Assembly: GCA_037951105.1 (NCBI GenBank)
Contig: JBAMJV010010121.1
Coordinates: 1-64,000 of the forward strand
Direction: 5' to 3'
Source: Echinarachnius parma
Lineage: Eukaryota > Echinodermata > Echinoidea > Clypeasteroida > Echinarachniidae
Length of the DNA: 64,000 nt
Shown: positions 39,001 through 46,875 of the stretch, piece after piece
Layout of the letters: every line of letters starts with the position of its first letter
How positions within the stretch are numbered: the first letter of the stretch is position 1
Position numbers and translations under genes: made by a program
The notes under the pieces: model-generated
Database searches by the model: none
What the model was told of the DNA's origin: nothing
What the model saw: the letters and a program-made list of their open reading frames with translations, nothing else

Positions 39001-42000
39001 TTTTGACTCCTACCATAGGTGCACTACAGTGGAACCTCTTTATAACAAGGTTATTTCACAGGTCCAGGTTCTATGTATTTTATAATTTTTAAGCCCTGAT
39101 ACAATGAGATATCGGAAACAACAAGGTAAATTCAATGGGCCCGAGGTGCTCGTTATAATGAGGCGTCACTTCATATATATATATGCAAAGACACATCATT
39201 TTGTATGGAATCAGAATGCAAACATTTGGCATCAGTCATCACGCACAATAATCTAGATGCAAATGCAAATTATGCATTGAAATGTTTTGATAATAACAAC
39301 TAATGATGAACAATCTATCTATTTAAAGATATTTTAAGATATATCAGTTGCACAGGGGAAATATGTGACTGGCTATAGCAAAACCCTGCACTTGTCGGTA
39401 AAAATCAAAACGTAGATTTTCATACCATTAGAAAGGCCTCATCACAAGCTTTTTTTCTAACAAATTGGTCAATAATTAGTGAATATATATGATTGTTTCA
39501 ATTTTACAATCATAAGTCTTTTACACACATTCTGTGAACTTAAAATGGCAATGTTTTCAAAACATGAATTACCGACAAGTGCCGGGTTTTCCTATAGCGG
39601 GTCACATATATTAAATGATGCCTGTTTGAATATATACACAACCATGGGCAGGGTTCTCCCCTAAATCTTTCTTTCAGTTTCAGGTGGGGAAAATGAAAGA
39701 CAAGACTCCCACCGTACACTTATACATGTACATTATATTGTAGGGCCATTCTTTGAAAAGTGAAACTTTTTCGGAAAAATTGAAGTTTTATTTTTCTGTA
39801 GTTTAGTTCCATTTTTGGAATGATCCATGTGTAAAGTTTCATGAAATACATGATTTGAAGTTTAAAATGAAACTTTTTTACTCATTTGCATAAATTTACA
39901 TATTTCAATATTTTTCTAATAATCATAATTCAGAAAATAATCAAGATATCAAAAGGATAATTAGCAAGCTCATTCTTCTCACTTTCCTGTACAGGTTGAT
40001 ACCAACTTTGTAAAAATTCAACGTTTCATTCTTTTCTAAACCCGATAGTATAAAATTCCCATTTTTCCATTCATATTGTACATGTCACACACGTGACCAC
40101 CCCAAAATGTCACACACGTGACCAGACGTTGCCACATAATTAAGTACTATAAAAAACAATGGTTTGATATAATTCTCATTCATTGCTATTGTTGTACTTA
40201 CAAATGTATAGTACTTCTCTGGTAATAAGATGAATATTATAGCTATTCATATTTTTAAGAATTTTCCAAATGAAATTTAGTTATGAAAAAAGCGCTCCGT
40301 GCGAAGTCACACACGTGACCCATGCCATTTGACCTCTGACATTGAGTTACGTAATCCTTATAAAATCTTTTGTGTTAAGTTTGAAAGACTACAACATATT
40401 CAAGTCACATATGAAGTAAAAATCATTATAGTCTCATACTTACTGAAATATAAGCATCCCATTTCAAAATTTGTCATGTTTTGGGTCACACACGTGACCA
40501 AGAATGGCCCTGTAGATCCTAATTAGTTAAACAGCACTTGGCCAAATTATTTGTGCCACAGTACATTAATCCATCCTTGATATGGCGACAGTCCTACTCC
40601 TACTAGGAAATTAGTCAGTAGCACGTGTACTCTATATTAACCTGTTCCCTTTGTCTGAGATTCTTAAATCATCTTGGTACATAACCCACCTGGTTCCAGT
40701 AAGCAACAGGTTAACATCTCTTCTTCTTCTTCTTCTTCCAATGAGTTGTACATCACTCTTCTAAAGTATTGTCGTACTTGACCAACATCTATATATCAAT
40801 ATTCAGACAATATCCAACTTGTCCATGTACACAGTTGCTGCGCTGCAAGCCTAGAAGAATGTTGTCGACTCATTTGAATTGAACTACCCAGTAATTAAGC
40901 TACATGTACATGTTGTAAACCAGTTAGTACACACCAAGGAGGTATAAGGTTAGCCTTATACCTCCTTGGTACACACTGACCCCAAGCTGTTCTCTTGTGA
41001 TATCTATTAGTACTAGCTGTACCCGCGGAAATCCGCGGGTTTTTGTGAGAGAAAGGCGATGATGACATAACGATACTTTAAATCTTTACTATTCCCAGAG
41101 TCATAATTTAAATAGTATAAGACAAAATAAACACGGGCGACTCAATCCCGCCCCACAACCCGTCGTTGGACGGGGCCTCGACGCATTAGGGTCCCGTCCA
41201 ACGATATCGGGCCAATGTATAACAAAATCATAATGGTTTAGTACCCATGGAAAGTTATTCAATTATCCCCCATATTTTATAGAGTCCATAATTTGTTCCG
41301 CTTGTATTAAATTAGATACAGTACACTATGTTCGTGTACTTGCTAATATACAGTAGCTTCGCCGTTGAACCCCCCCCCCCCCCCCCCCCGCGACTTCAAT
41401 TGCCTGCATGACACATAACCCGTCGTGTCCCATGAACGTTTCATATCCAATCAAAGTTCTCCGGCGTATACATTTTGTCATATTCTTGTGAAACCCGATG
41501 ATATATTCCTTTGAAGGGAATAGTAGCCGTCTATGCATCCCATAAACTTTTCATATCCAATCTAAGTTCTCCGGCGTATACATTTTGTCATATTCTTGTG
41601 AAACCCGATGATATATTCCGTTGAAGCAAGGATATGGGAGTTCCATGGTTGAAGGGAATAGTAGCCGTCAATACATGCATTGCATAATAAATGAGCAGAT
41701 ACCCCCCCCCCCCCCCCCCCACCCCCAGGCGTCTTCTCTTCGCGGATGGCATAATACAATCATCTTACCGCAAGATGTCGAGATTGTATAAAACTCCCCT
41801 GCTCCACCATTGTCCACCCCGCTTTATTCACTTCAATGCACTTTGCACGCCCACTCAGCTGTGTACAAAGCATGTGAGCTCGCGGACTTAATACATCTTA
41901 CCATAAGCTGGCGCAATTATAGTATCGTGTACGGTAGGGCGAATATAGTGACCAGAGACGATGGTCAGCAGGTCAGTGAGCTATGCAAATAAACTACGGT

Positions 42001-45000
42001 TCGGTGGGGTAATTAGATGACTGCGCGACGTGTATACACGGCTGTACAGCCATTGCGCGTTGTATAACCGCAGCTAAATTGAAGTTGTCGCATTTTGTCG
42101 TCGATGCACTTACAAACACGTTGCCAATCGGCAATAGCGATCATTACCATACCATCCGCGTAATATAAATATTGATATTTATCAAAACCTGGGTAGTTTC
42201 GCAACGTGTTATATCTAAAATGGTTTCTCGATATATTATTTGTTTTATCTAATCCAATTTATATTCTTACAAATACTTTTACGGCGATAAATCGTTAGTC
42301 AATGCTCGGCGTCTTAAGCGGGCAATTGACATTGCTGACTTTCCCTTTTCTTCGATCTGGACGACGACCACGGGGCGGGAGCGACTCGGGAATGCCTTAT
42401 TGTCCTCCGCAAAACGTATATCCTTCGATCGCGACGGTCGGGAAGTCGCCGAATCCTCTGGGTGAGGATATCTCGAGTGGGAGGCATTTGGGGGGTTGAA
42501 GCTTACCGTATTAATATAATAGATGTACAGTATGTCTGTGACTTCTAATGATGCACCAATGGTGTAGAAAGGACTGGCACAGGATTTGGATAGATTAGGA
42601 ATAGGAAGTTTACTGGATGAAAGACCCAGTTTGTCCGGGTACACGCTCATTAACAAATTATATAGCTTACATAACCAGCTACTGGCACAAAGCAGATCTA
42701 ATATACAGCACTGTTGTACAATGTTTGCATTAATTACAAATCTTACTATTAACATCTTTCAACCATATAGTTAAAATTGGAAAACTAATATTATACAATA
42801 TATGAGTAAAAATTACATTTAATGCAAGCAAATCTAACAAACTAATTGGGTGGAATTCACAAAGGAGGTTTGTACAAACCATGGTTACTTTAACCATGGT
42901 CTACATCTATGGAATGCCATTTGTAAACTGATGGAGAAAGAATGTAAACTCCTGGTTAACTCCTTGTTAACAATGTTGATTTACAATTTACTTGTATACG
43001 AGCAGCATTCCATAGATGTAGACCATGGTAAAACCATGGTTTGTACAAACCTCCTACAAACCTTCTTTGTGAATTCCACCCATTAACTTTAACCAAGTTT
43101 ATAGAAAGAAGGTTTTTGACCCACTCATATTCAGATCAACATGCACTCGTGATGCACTTGTTACAGATGTATTTTGGAAGTTATTTAAAATAAAAATGTT
43201 GTTGTTTTCTAGGAAGTAATGTTCATCAGGATACAAATTATGCTCAATGATTGAGCTATTTCAATTGCTCAATGTCCTGTCCTGTGCCATCTTGACTTTA
43301 AACATAAATCATATGAATATTAAAGGAACTTTGCCGGTAACATTGTCCAAATCCTCAAAACTTACTTGGAACTCTAGTGTTTCTATCATACCGATATTCA
43401 ATTAACAAAAAAAGCTCAGGACAGGTTTTGTTTATATTCAAATTTCCATTTCGTTCAAAAGATATTTACGATTGAAGTGTTCAGATGTTAAATTGTCAAC
43501 GGGATAATTAGAGCCGTGTACAAAGTTAGTGCAAGGAGTTAGTGAATATATATCACTTTGCTTTTTTGCTCATATATCAGCCAAAAAAAATCAAATTAAC
43601 ATGAAATGTTCACACATTACTCTGTGGACATATCGAATCACATCAATACATTTATTAATTATCACTCATCACTTTTTGTACAAGTTTGTCAACAAAGTTA
43701 CAAGATCCCTTTAAATAAAACCAATAAGGGCAATGTTTCAAAGGTCTACACCCTGCAGAGAGGGAGTTCCAGTGACAATGGCAAAGGTTAGTTGGTCATA
43801 CTCGCCATCCCATCAGCGGTCCCAGGTGCGACAAAAAGATTCTTCGATATCGTATTTCAAACATAGGGAAATAAAATGAAAAATGAGCAAAGAAAATAGG
43901 GTTTCTCCAGGATTAAAACCCAAGACCTCCGGATGGCTAGACCCGTGCTATACCAGCTGAGCTATAGAATGCCCTTACGTTGTGCTCGTCCCTGAGGCCC
44001 CCTAGTTTTCAATGCTCGTGTTGGTAAGAAGCTATTATAAACCTAGGACACAAACCCGAAGGATTCAAAATCAACTTAGGGATGTTATCAAAGTCAGAAG
44101 TGAGGAAGCTTTTTGTATTAATTATTTCAAACATATAGGGAAATTGTCCGGAAATAACCAATCAAAAATGAATTTTAGAGAGCAAAGAAATTACGGTTTC
44201 TCCAGGATTCATACCCGAGACCTCCAGATGGCAGACCAGTGCTCTACCAGCTGAGCTATTGAAACCCTGGTACTGTGTTCACCCCTGAAACTCCTTAGCT
44301 TTTCAATGCTCGAGTAGTCAGAAGCTATAGGAATAGAAATCAACTAAGTTAGGGATATGGGGGAGGGATCACTAAAGTGATGCAGCTTTTTTTGCATTTA
44401 AATAATTTCATCTGCTTTTTTGTTGTCTTCTTTTGCCCCATCTACAGTCACCCTTTAAAATTTTATTTTGTCTTTCTTTCTTTTTCATTCCGTTTCTTGT
44501 TTACATTTTCTTCTTTCCATTCTGCACAGTTCCTTTTCTGGCTTATTTAGTACTACACTTTATTTCTCATTTTTCTTTCTCTTTTCTTTGTTTTATTTTT
44601 TCTCATTTTCCCAAATGAACACCTTCTTTTCTTTTGTGGAATTGTTTTCCTTTTCTTCCCCCCCCCCTTTTTCTTTGTGTTTCTTTTCTCGCACACACAC
44701 ACACACACATACACACATACACACATAGATATCATGAATGCAAAAATAATATTTCAACGACATTGGCATCACGTATATCAACAGGCTTTATGTTATCTTG
44801 TTGATAGATGGCGCACTTTATAAACGTTTTCACAATTGCACAATACCAAGGAGCGTGCAACTGTCCAGACACTTACCAACATGACAAAGGCCAAGGACTG
44901 TGGTCAGCTAAGCCCAGGTATAAGAGGCCCTATAAATGCCATATTTATCGGTCAAATCAAGAGAATAATTGTAAAGGTCTACCGTGTCAATACATGGAGG

Positions 45001-46002
45001 TCTATAATCAAACAACTTTTATGTTATTGATAATTCGTTGAGTAAACCATAATTCACTATAATGTAGCATATTAAAATAAAAAAAGATTAATTTTTTTAT
45101 TTCTTATATTCCAGCATGCACGTCATCTCAAATGTATTTTGTGCAATCAATTAGTTCCCCCATATTTCATGTTATAAATGTTACAACTTGTTAATGATTT
45201 ATTATACATAATCATAATGTTATCTGACTTGTTCAAATAGGTATAAGTCATTGATTGGCTAACTTCAGTCATATATATCTGTTAACATATTTTATTAGTG
45301 CAGCGATATATCAATACAGGAGAATTTTCGTTTAGACCTATGCCATGGCAAACAATGAAAGCAATGCTTTTGAATGCAGGTGTTATATGCTACAAGAGAG
45401 ATTGTATTATGACATCACAATGACTTGTACACATCACTTTGAAAAGCCACATTTTTGAATCGAGCTCAGCCTCAGAGAGGCACATTGATCATACTCATAG
45501 AATATGTTACCTCGTGATGGCAATATTAATCTCCCCTCAATGAGATTTCAAATTCCTCAGAGAGAAACATTCTGTGATGTTCCCTCCATCCACCACCAGT
45601 TAACATCTGTATATTGTATAATTGTTTATTATACTTCTGTATATTTCATATAATATATGGTTAGTTTATTTACTTGTTAAAAGAAAATCATTTGTGAAAT
45701 ATGAAAATTATACATTTAAAACATATAAATGATTGGTTTGGGTTAATTGTAGAGGTAGAATTAACTTACCAGAGAGAGATGCGATCTTTGGGATAGTTCA
45801 GATTCTCCAGGTAGGCAAAGAAGTATGGCAGTGTGTGAGCCTTGTTGCGAGCCAGGATCGGGATGAGTACTGTAGGCTTCTTACTTGAGACAGAGGCATC
45901 TCCAGCATTACCGGCTAAGATTTGAGGAACGAGGATTAACAGTGCACCAAACAGACACCCCATTAAATGCATCGTAAATGTAGAAAACCGTATTGTAGCC
46001 AT
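17676..46002 (-). CDS. COLGALT1: Procollagen galactosyltransferase (GLT25D/COLGALT family), complete, 10 exons
   Basis: Exons 45770-46002, 37190-37418, 36107-36241, 31205-31406, 25603-25722, 24153-24342, 22042-22174, 19237-19364, 18203-18406 and 17676-18033 join in consistent phase to 1932 nt, 643 residues (human COLGALT1 has 622). Family members transfer galactose to hydroxylysine of collagen in the ER lumen. Visible are a hydrophobic signal segment (about 12-30), an N-terminal GT block ([14 protein letters not shown]), DxD as VDVDN at 156-160, the block [14 protein letters not shown], a linker, then the GT25 block with [41 protein letters not shown] (426-429), [27 protein letters not shown] and SDTETS (560-565). 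The C-terminus is HGEL, where human COLGALT1 has RDEL. Vertebrates have COLGALT1, COLGALT2 and CERCAM; this may be the single ancestral form. It lies head-to-head with FAM124. Five exons have tandem partial copies nearby. Confidence 0.96.
18203..18406 (-). CDS. COLGALT1: COLGALT exon 9
   Basis: The exon codes for [20 protein letters not shown], the [18 protein letters not shown] block and [17 protein letters not shown]. The acceptor is CATTAG/TTATG and the donor CCAGA/GTAAGT (phase 2). Confidence 0.95.
18590..18666 (-). pseudogene. tRNA-Met-like pseudogene or SINE head
   Basis: On the minus strand this has an A box (TAGCTCAGTAGTAGAG), an anticodon-loop region with CAT, the text CTGAAGGTCGTGGG and a B box (GGGTTCGAACCCC). 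The acceptor stem (GGGCATG against CCGGATC) and the T stem do not pair properly. It is therefore tRNA-derived, not a working tRNA. It lies in COLGALT intron 8. Confidence 0.6.
19237..19364 (-). CDS. COLGALT1: COLGALT exon 8 (FEDD motif)
   Basis: The exon codes for residues 415-456 ([18 protein letters not shown] ... RLDWDL). FEDD at 426-429 corresponds to the human VFEDDL. The acceptor is TGTAG/GTTG; the donor TAAT/GTGAGT splits an Ile codon. Confidence 0.95.
19479..20815. mobile_element. Non-autonomous hAT-like transposon with long internal palindrome
   Basis: The 12-bp TIRs are TAAGGCTGAGTC and GACTCAGCCTTA, flanked by a perfect 8-bp duplication ATTTAAAG (19471-19478 and 20816-20823). The ends fit the hAT start YARNG. 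Subterminal text ACCGGGTCCCGAT is repeated near both ends. Inside, about 19885-20457 forms a palindrome with arms of about 270-300 bp centred near 20152. Two small reading frames (19598-19846 and 20398-20619) are unrecognised. It sits in COLGALT intron 7, about 115 bp from exon 8. Confidence 0.85.
20973..21497. mobile_element. MITE with TIR AAAGGGAAGGTTTCCCC
   Basis: The ends AAAGGGAAGGTTTCCCC and GGGGAAACTTTCCCGTT are inverted, as are inner segments such as GAGGCTGCCAT and ATGGCAGCCTCC. A diverged relative spans about 60330-61310, interrupted by the element at 60517-61084. Confidence 0.7.
22042..22174 (-). CDS. COLGALT1: COLGALT exon 7
   Basis: The exon codes for [40 protein letters not shown] and VWKD, matching the human [20 protein letters not shown] stretch. 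The acceptor is TTTGTAG/GAAG and the donor GGAT/GTGAGT. Confidence 0.95.
22207..22455 (-). repeat. Two partial copies of COLGALT exon 7
   Basis: The copy at about 22223-22307 keeps the acceptor TTTGTAG/GAAA and the text for LSPDMLREM before diverging. The copy at about 22372-22450 keeps ATGGGGATCGAC and CTATGCTGATCC but has lost a proper acceptor. Both lie 5' of the intact exon in the transcript. Confidence 0.8.
22778..23068. mobile_element. MITE, GGGGGTGTTTCACAAAG family, copy 2
   Basis: The TIRs GGGGGTGTTTCACAAAG and CTTTGTGAAACACCCCC are 291 bp apart end to end. Both flanks carry the same text of about 22 bp (AGGTCTCGGCCTAGTTAGCC on the left, one mismatch on the right). Confidence 0.8.
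23479..23873. mobile_element. MITE family AAAGGGNACCACC, full copy
   Basis: The ends AAAGGGGACCACCAGGC and GGGTGGTGGTACCCTTT are about 395 bp apart. It lies in COLGALT intron 6. Confidence 0.75.
24153..24342 (-). CDS. COLGALT1: COLGALT exon 6
   Basis: The exon starts TGGAGGGAGATACCCC after GACAG and codes for residues up to AVDGK, including [20 protein letters not shown]. The donor GGCAA/GTAAGT leaves phase 2. Four copies of its first 25-30 nt lie upstream in the transcript, between 24455 and 24870. Confidence 0.95.
24455..24915 (-). repeat. Four tandem copies of the COLGALT exon 6 acceptor edge
   Basis: The text coding for EGDTPM, preceded by an intact AG, recurs with edges near 24482, 24610, 24742 and 24867 (period about 125-130 bp). 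Each copy is linked to the same intron text (TATTGGGCTATGAACGAT, TTCATGTTTATCATATTTG). Only 25-30 nt of the exon are included. Confidence 0.85.
24961..25108. repeat. Inverted repeat of about 148 bp
   Basis: The arms AGTTATAGTATAGTCGGTCA and TGACCGGTTATACTATAACT pair, with outer matches (CAGGACAA near one end, TTGTCCT near the other). A MITE-like hairpin in COLGALT intron 5. Confidence 0.6.
25603..25722 (-). CDS. COLGALT1: COLGALT exon 5
   Basis: The exon codes for about residues 267-307 ([20 protein letters not shown] ... HTKLETM), the linker between the two glycosyltransferase halves. The acceptor is TTGCAG/GT and the donor ATGT/GTAAGT. Confidence 0.93.
29699..30468. mobile_element. G-tract-bounded inverted-repeat element
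   Basis: The left end AAAAAGGCCGGG and the right end CCCGGCCTTATT are inverted. Just inside each lies a G-run followed by CCATTATGGCCCCCCC-like text (29737-29767 and 30421-30448). No coding sequence or target duplication can be fixed. Confidence 0.5.
30769..31171. mobile_element. MITE family AAAGGGNACCACC, full copy, next to exon 4
   Basis: The element begins AAAGGGGACCACCACACAA and ends TGGGTGGTGGTATCCTTT, 34 bp from the donor end of COLGALT exon 4. Confidence 0.75.
31205..31406 (-). CDS. COLGALT1: COLGALT exon 4
   Basis: The exon begins GGGTACTACAAGCGC and codes for [20 protein letters not shown], then [14 protein letters not shown] and a [13 protein letters not shown] tail that corresponds to the human FDDIIVFAFSCKQA. 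The donor AAAGCAG/GTAGGC leaves phase 1. Two 5'-half copies lie upstream in the gene at 31692-31787 and 32070-32165. Confidence 0.95.
31308..32180 (-). repeat. 380-bp tandem duplication of half of COLGALT exon 4 plus intron
   Basis: The segment starting GATGAGGTAGGTGGAGTGCA occurs at 31311, 31692 and 32070 (periods 381 and 378). The exonic parts 31692-31787 and 32070-32165 keep the acceptor CTCTCCAG/GGG and read in frame through HSTYLI, then lose homology and reach a stop. The intronic part carries a copy of the AAAGGGATCTAGTAAC repeat. Confidence 0.88.
33305..33698. mobile_element. MITE with TIR AAGGTGCACCTGTAAAGTGT and TA duplication
   Basis: The TIRs AAGGTGCACCTGTAAAGTGT and ACACTTTACAGGTGCACCTT are flanked by TA (33303-33304 and 33699-33700). 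Sister array units read GTAGATTAATACCACAGG, which is the precise empty site. Confidence 0.9.
34437..34748. mobile_element. MITE, GGGGGTGTTTCACAAAG family, copy 3
   Basis: The left end GGGGTGCATGTTTCACAAAG and the right end CTTTGTGAAACACCCCCC interrupt the array text GAGACCAG/GAACATGGTC. Sister units near 33768 and 34093 give the empty site. Inner arms share TTATGGAAAGCC and GGCTTTCCATAA. Confidence 0.8.
34812..35076. mobile_element. Diverged relative of the 11402-11644 MITE, with pentamer repeats
   Basis: The arms CACATATCACCAAATAGCC and TATCCGGTGATATGTG match the other copy. The left half contains an AATCG/AATCA microsatellite (34862-34921). Confidence 0.6.
36107..36241 (-). CDS. COLGALT1: COLGALT exon 3 (DxD motif)
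   Basis: This 135-nt exon, phase 0 at both ends, codes for residues 155-199. It carries the metal/nucleotide-sugar motif VDVDN, then [13 protein letters not shown] and [12 protein letters not shown]. The acceptor is GATAG/GCG and the donor AAG/GTGAGT. Confidence 0.95.
36745..37148. mobile_element. MITE family AAAGGGNACCACC, full copy, next to exon 2
   Basis: The ends AAAGGGGACCACCAGGC and GGGCGGTGGTACCCTTT are inverted. The right end lies 42 bp from the donor of COLGALT exon 2. Confidence 0.75.
37190..37418 (-). CDS. COLGALT1: COLGALT exon 2
   Basis: The acceptor ATTCCAG/G completes Trp78; residues 79-154 follow, including [22 protein letters not shown] and REQWADYLL, which match the family. 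The donor CTACTG/GTAAAG leaves phase 0. A MITE ends 42 bp downstream, and a broken copy of this exon lies 5' at 37493-37632. Confidence 0.95.
37493..37632 (-). pseudogene. Partial copy of COLGALT exon 2 with a stop codon
   Basis: The copy matches exon 2 from the acceptor side (CGTTCCAG/GATCAGGGCGG) through YALEKGP. In frame, DILEEW has become DILE followed by TAA, so inclusion would end the protein. It lies about 215 bp upstream of the intact exon in the transcript. Confidence 0.85.
39028..39172. mobile_element. Pogo/Tigger-like MITE
   Basis: The end text CAGTGGAACCTCTTTATAAC and the inverse GTTATAATGAGGCGTCACT resemble Tigger/pogo termini. Related copies lie at 54335-54510, 54934-55092, 59019-59082 (one end) and 62336-62368 (one end). 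Confidence 0.6.
39743..40510. mobile_element. TIR element GGGCCATTCTT with GTCACACACGTGAC repeats
   Basis: The ends GGGCCATTCTT and AAGAATGGCCC are flanked by the 4-bp duplication TGTA (39739-39742 and 40511-40514). The motif GTCACACACGTGAC occurs exactly at 40084, 40109, 40306 and 40485; the last copy abuts the right end. There is no coding sequence. It shares architecture with 49679-52244. Confidence 0.8.
40934..40969. repeat. Perfect 16-bp hairpin with TTAG loop
   Basis: The arms CCAAGGAGGTATAAGG and CCTTATACCTCCTTGG pair perfectly around a 4-nt loop. The role is unknown; it may be a transposon remnant. Confidence 0.85.
42279..42500 (-). CDS. Candidate terminal exon of an unidentified protein
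   Basis: A minus-strand open stretch begins after a possible acceptor (GGTAAG/C near 42500) and ends with TAA at 42279-42281, giving about 73 residues ([20 protein letters not shown] ... [14 protein letters not shown]). It is CpG- and GC-rich, like the true exons in the window and unlike the intron around it. It contains KDIRF, which fits the PP1-docking pattern K-x-[VI]-x-F, and an RRRALT site. It lies in COLGALT intron 1 on the same strand, and its acceptor phase (2) fits the COLGALT exon 1 donor. I recognise no family. A CpG-rich regulatory region read by chance is the alternative. Confidence 0.35.
   Translation of the reverse strand, partial: FNPPNASHSRYPHPEDSATSRPSRSKDIRFAEDNKAFPSRSRPVVVVQIEEKGKSAMSIARLRRRALTNDLSP
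42848..43081. mobile_element. Palindromic MITE, GGGTGGAATTCACAAAGG type
   Basis: The end GGGTGGAATTCACAAAGG and its inverse CCTTCTTTGTGAATTCCACC bound a 234-bp foldback. Inner arms match over TACAAACCATGGT and CATCTATGGAATGC. Confidence 0.85.
43323..43714. mobile_element. Repeat family AAAGGGATCTWGTAAC, copy in COLGALT intron 1
   Basis: A diverged copy shares CAAATCCTCAAAACTTACTT, GTTAGTGCAAGGAGTTAG and an end reading CAAGATCCCTTTAA. Confidence 0.6.
43862..44290 (-). mobile_element. Two tRNA-derived SINE copies
   Basis: On the minus strand, both units carry an A box (TAGCTCAGCTGGTAGAGCAC, or close) and a B box-like GGGTNTNAATCCTGG followed by GAGAAACC. The units end near 43983 and 44283. 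A remnant with TTTCTCCAGGA lies near 23293. They are too degenerate to be tRNA genes. Confidence 0.55.
44430..44726. repeat. Polypyrimidine tract followed by a CA repeat
   Basis: A TTTTC-rich stretch of about 250 nt runs into a (CA)n repeat at 44691-44726. The Phe/Ser-rich reading frame here is an artefact of composition. Confidence 0.9.
45770..46002 (-). CDS. COLGALT1: COLGALT exon 1
   Basis: The start codon at 46002 opens a signal segment ([19 protein letters not shown]) and then the first conserved block, [13 protein letters not shown]. The donor CTG/GTAAGT splits Trp78 (phase 2). Confidence 0.93.
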
Positions 46003-46659
46003 TTCAGCACAGCACGTTTATAATTAATGATCTCCACACAGAATATAAGACGATAAATGTCACTCCAACATCGTTTGTTCGTGATTTCCAGTTGTAACAC
46101 ACGGAGCTCGAGGCCGTCTGACTGCCACGCCGCGGTATTGGGGAGTACTTGCCTAGCCGGTACCGTTACCCGCTGATCAACAATCAGCTCGGTCAGATTC
46201 CTTTGATTGCGTGTAAAATCCACGTATAATGCGGCAGGTGCGTGAGGCGAGAGGGGCTTTCCTCTACCCTCTCGCTCCGCAAAGGCTGGTCGAGTTTATT
46301 TAATGAAAAGGGGTGTTTTACTTTTTCGTACCAATGTAGTATAGATTTATTCGCAAGAAATGCCCAATATAAAAAAAAAGATCACTTTGAAATGTATAAG
46401 TCAATAGTATACTTGTCTCTTGAGTCTCAAAATATGTCATGTTATAACAATTAATAACGATATTATAAATACAAATTTACCTAAACAACACAATGCATTG
46501 AACCATTAGGGTACTAATTCCCGGTACAATCCCCGCAGTGCTAGAGTGAAGTTACACTCTAAAATACGTGTTATGCTAATTGATTATACCGTGTTATCAC
46601 AATCTTATCTCATTTATTTTCACTTCCCCTTTCAACTTTGAGTCTTTAAATATCTAATA
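46003..46659. promoter_or_regulatory. Shared upstream region of COLGALT and FAM124
   Basis: The two start codons diverge across 657 bp. About 46090-46270 is GC- and CpG-rich against an AT-rich background (GCCACGCCGCGGTATTGG). No clear TATA box or initiator can be assigned, and transcription starts are unknown. A bidirectional promoter is an inference from layout and composition. Confidence 0.5.
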
Positions 46660-46875
46660 ATGGCATCTTTTGGAGTGGTTGAGGACTGCGATGGAGTGTT
46701 CATAGAAGGAGGCCCAGCTGGATTTGACGAAGCAGATTATGCTCGAGCAATAATCAATCTGATCGTGACTTCCGACATTCCCCCTCGATATTTCCAAAAC
46801 CGTATATTTTCACCACATTCACAAGACATGAGCAGCTTTCAGAAGATCAACCAGCCTGCATCCAGATACAGACTG
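46660..46875 (+). CDS. FAM124A: FAM124 exon 1
   Basis: The exon codes for 72 residues (MASFGVVEDCDGVFIEGGPA ... QPASRYRL), phase 0, with donor GACTG/GTAAGG. The N-terminus is acidic and has no signal peptide. The first ATG of the open stretch is taken as start. Confidence 0.8.

Larger units (their letters stand above)
37633..45769. other. COLGALT intron 1 (largest part)
   Basis: Besides the separately listed elements, this intron holds two long G-runs (38286-38301 and 38392-38409) in a duplicated segment, a foldback at about 39355-39610, C-runs at 41370-41389 and 41703-41720, a duplicated segment at about 41432-41636 (period about 118), and a short hairpin after CTAGCTGTACCCGCGG near 41015-41040. 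The candidate exon at 42279-42500 is listed separately. I see nothing else. Confidence 0.5.

Noticed and set aside
44468..44728. Phe/Ser-rich membrane-protein-like open frame
   Set aside because: The DNA is a simple polypyrimidine tract running into a CA repeat.
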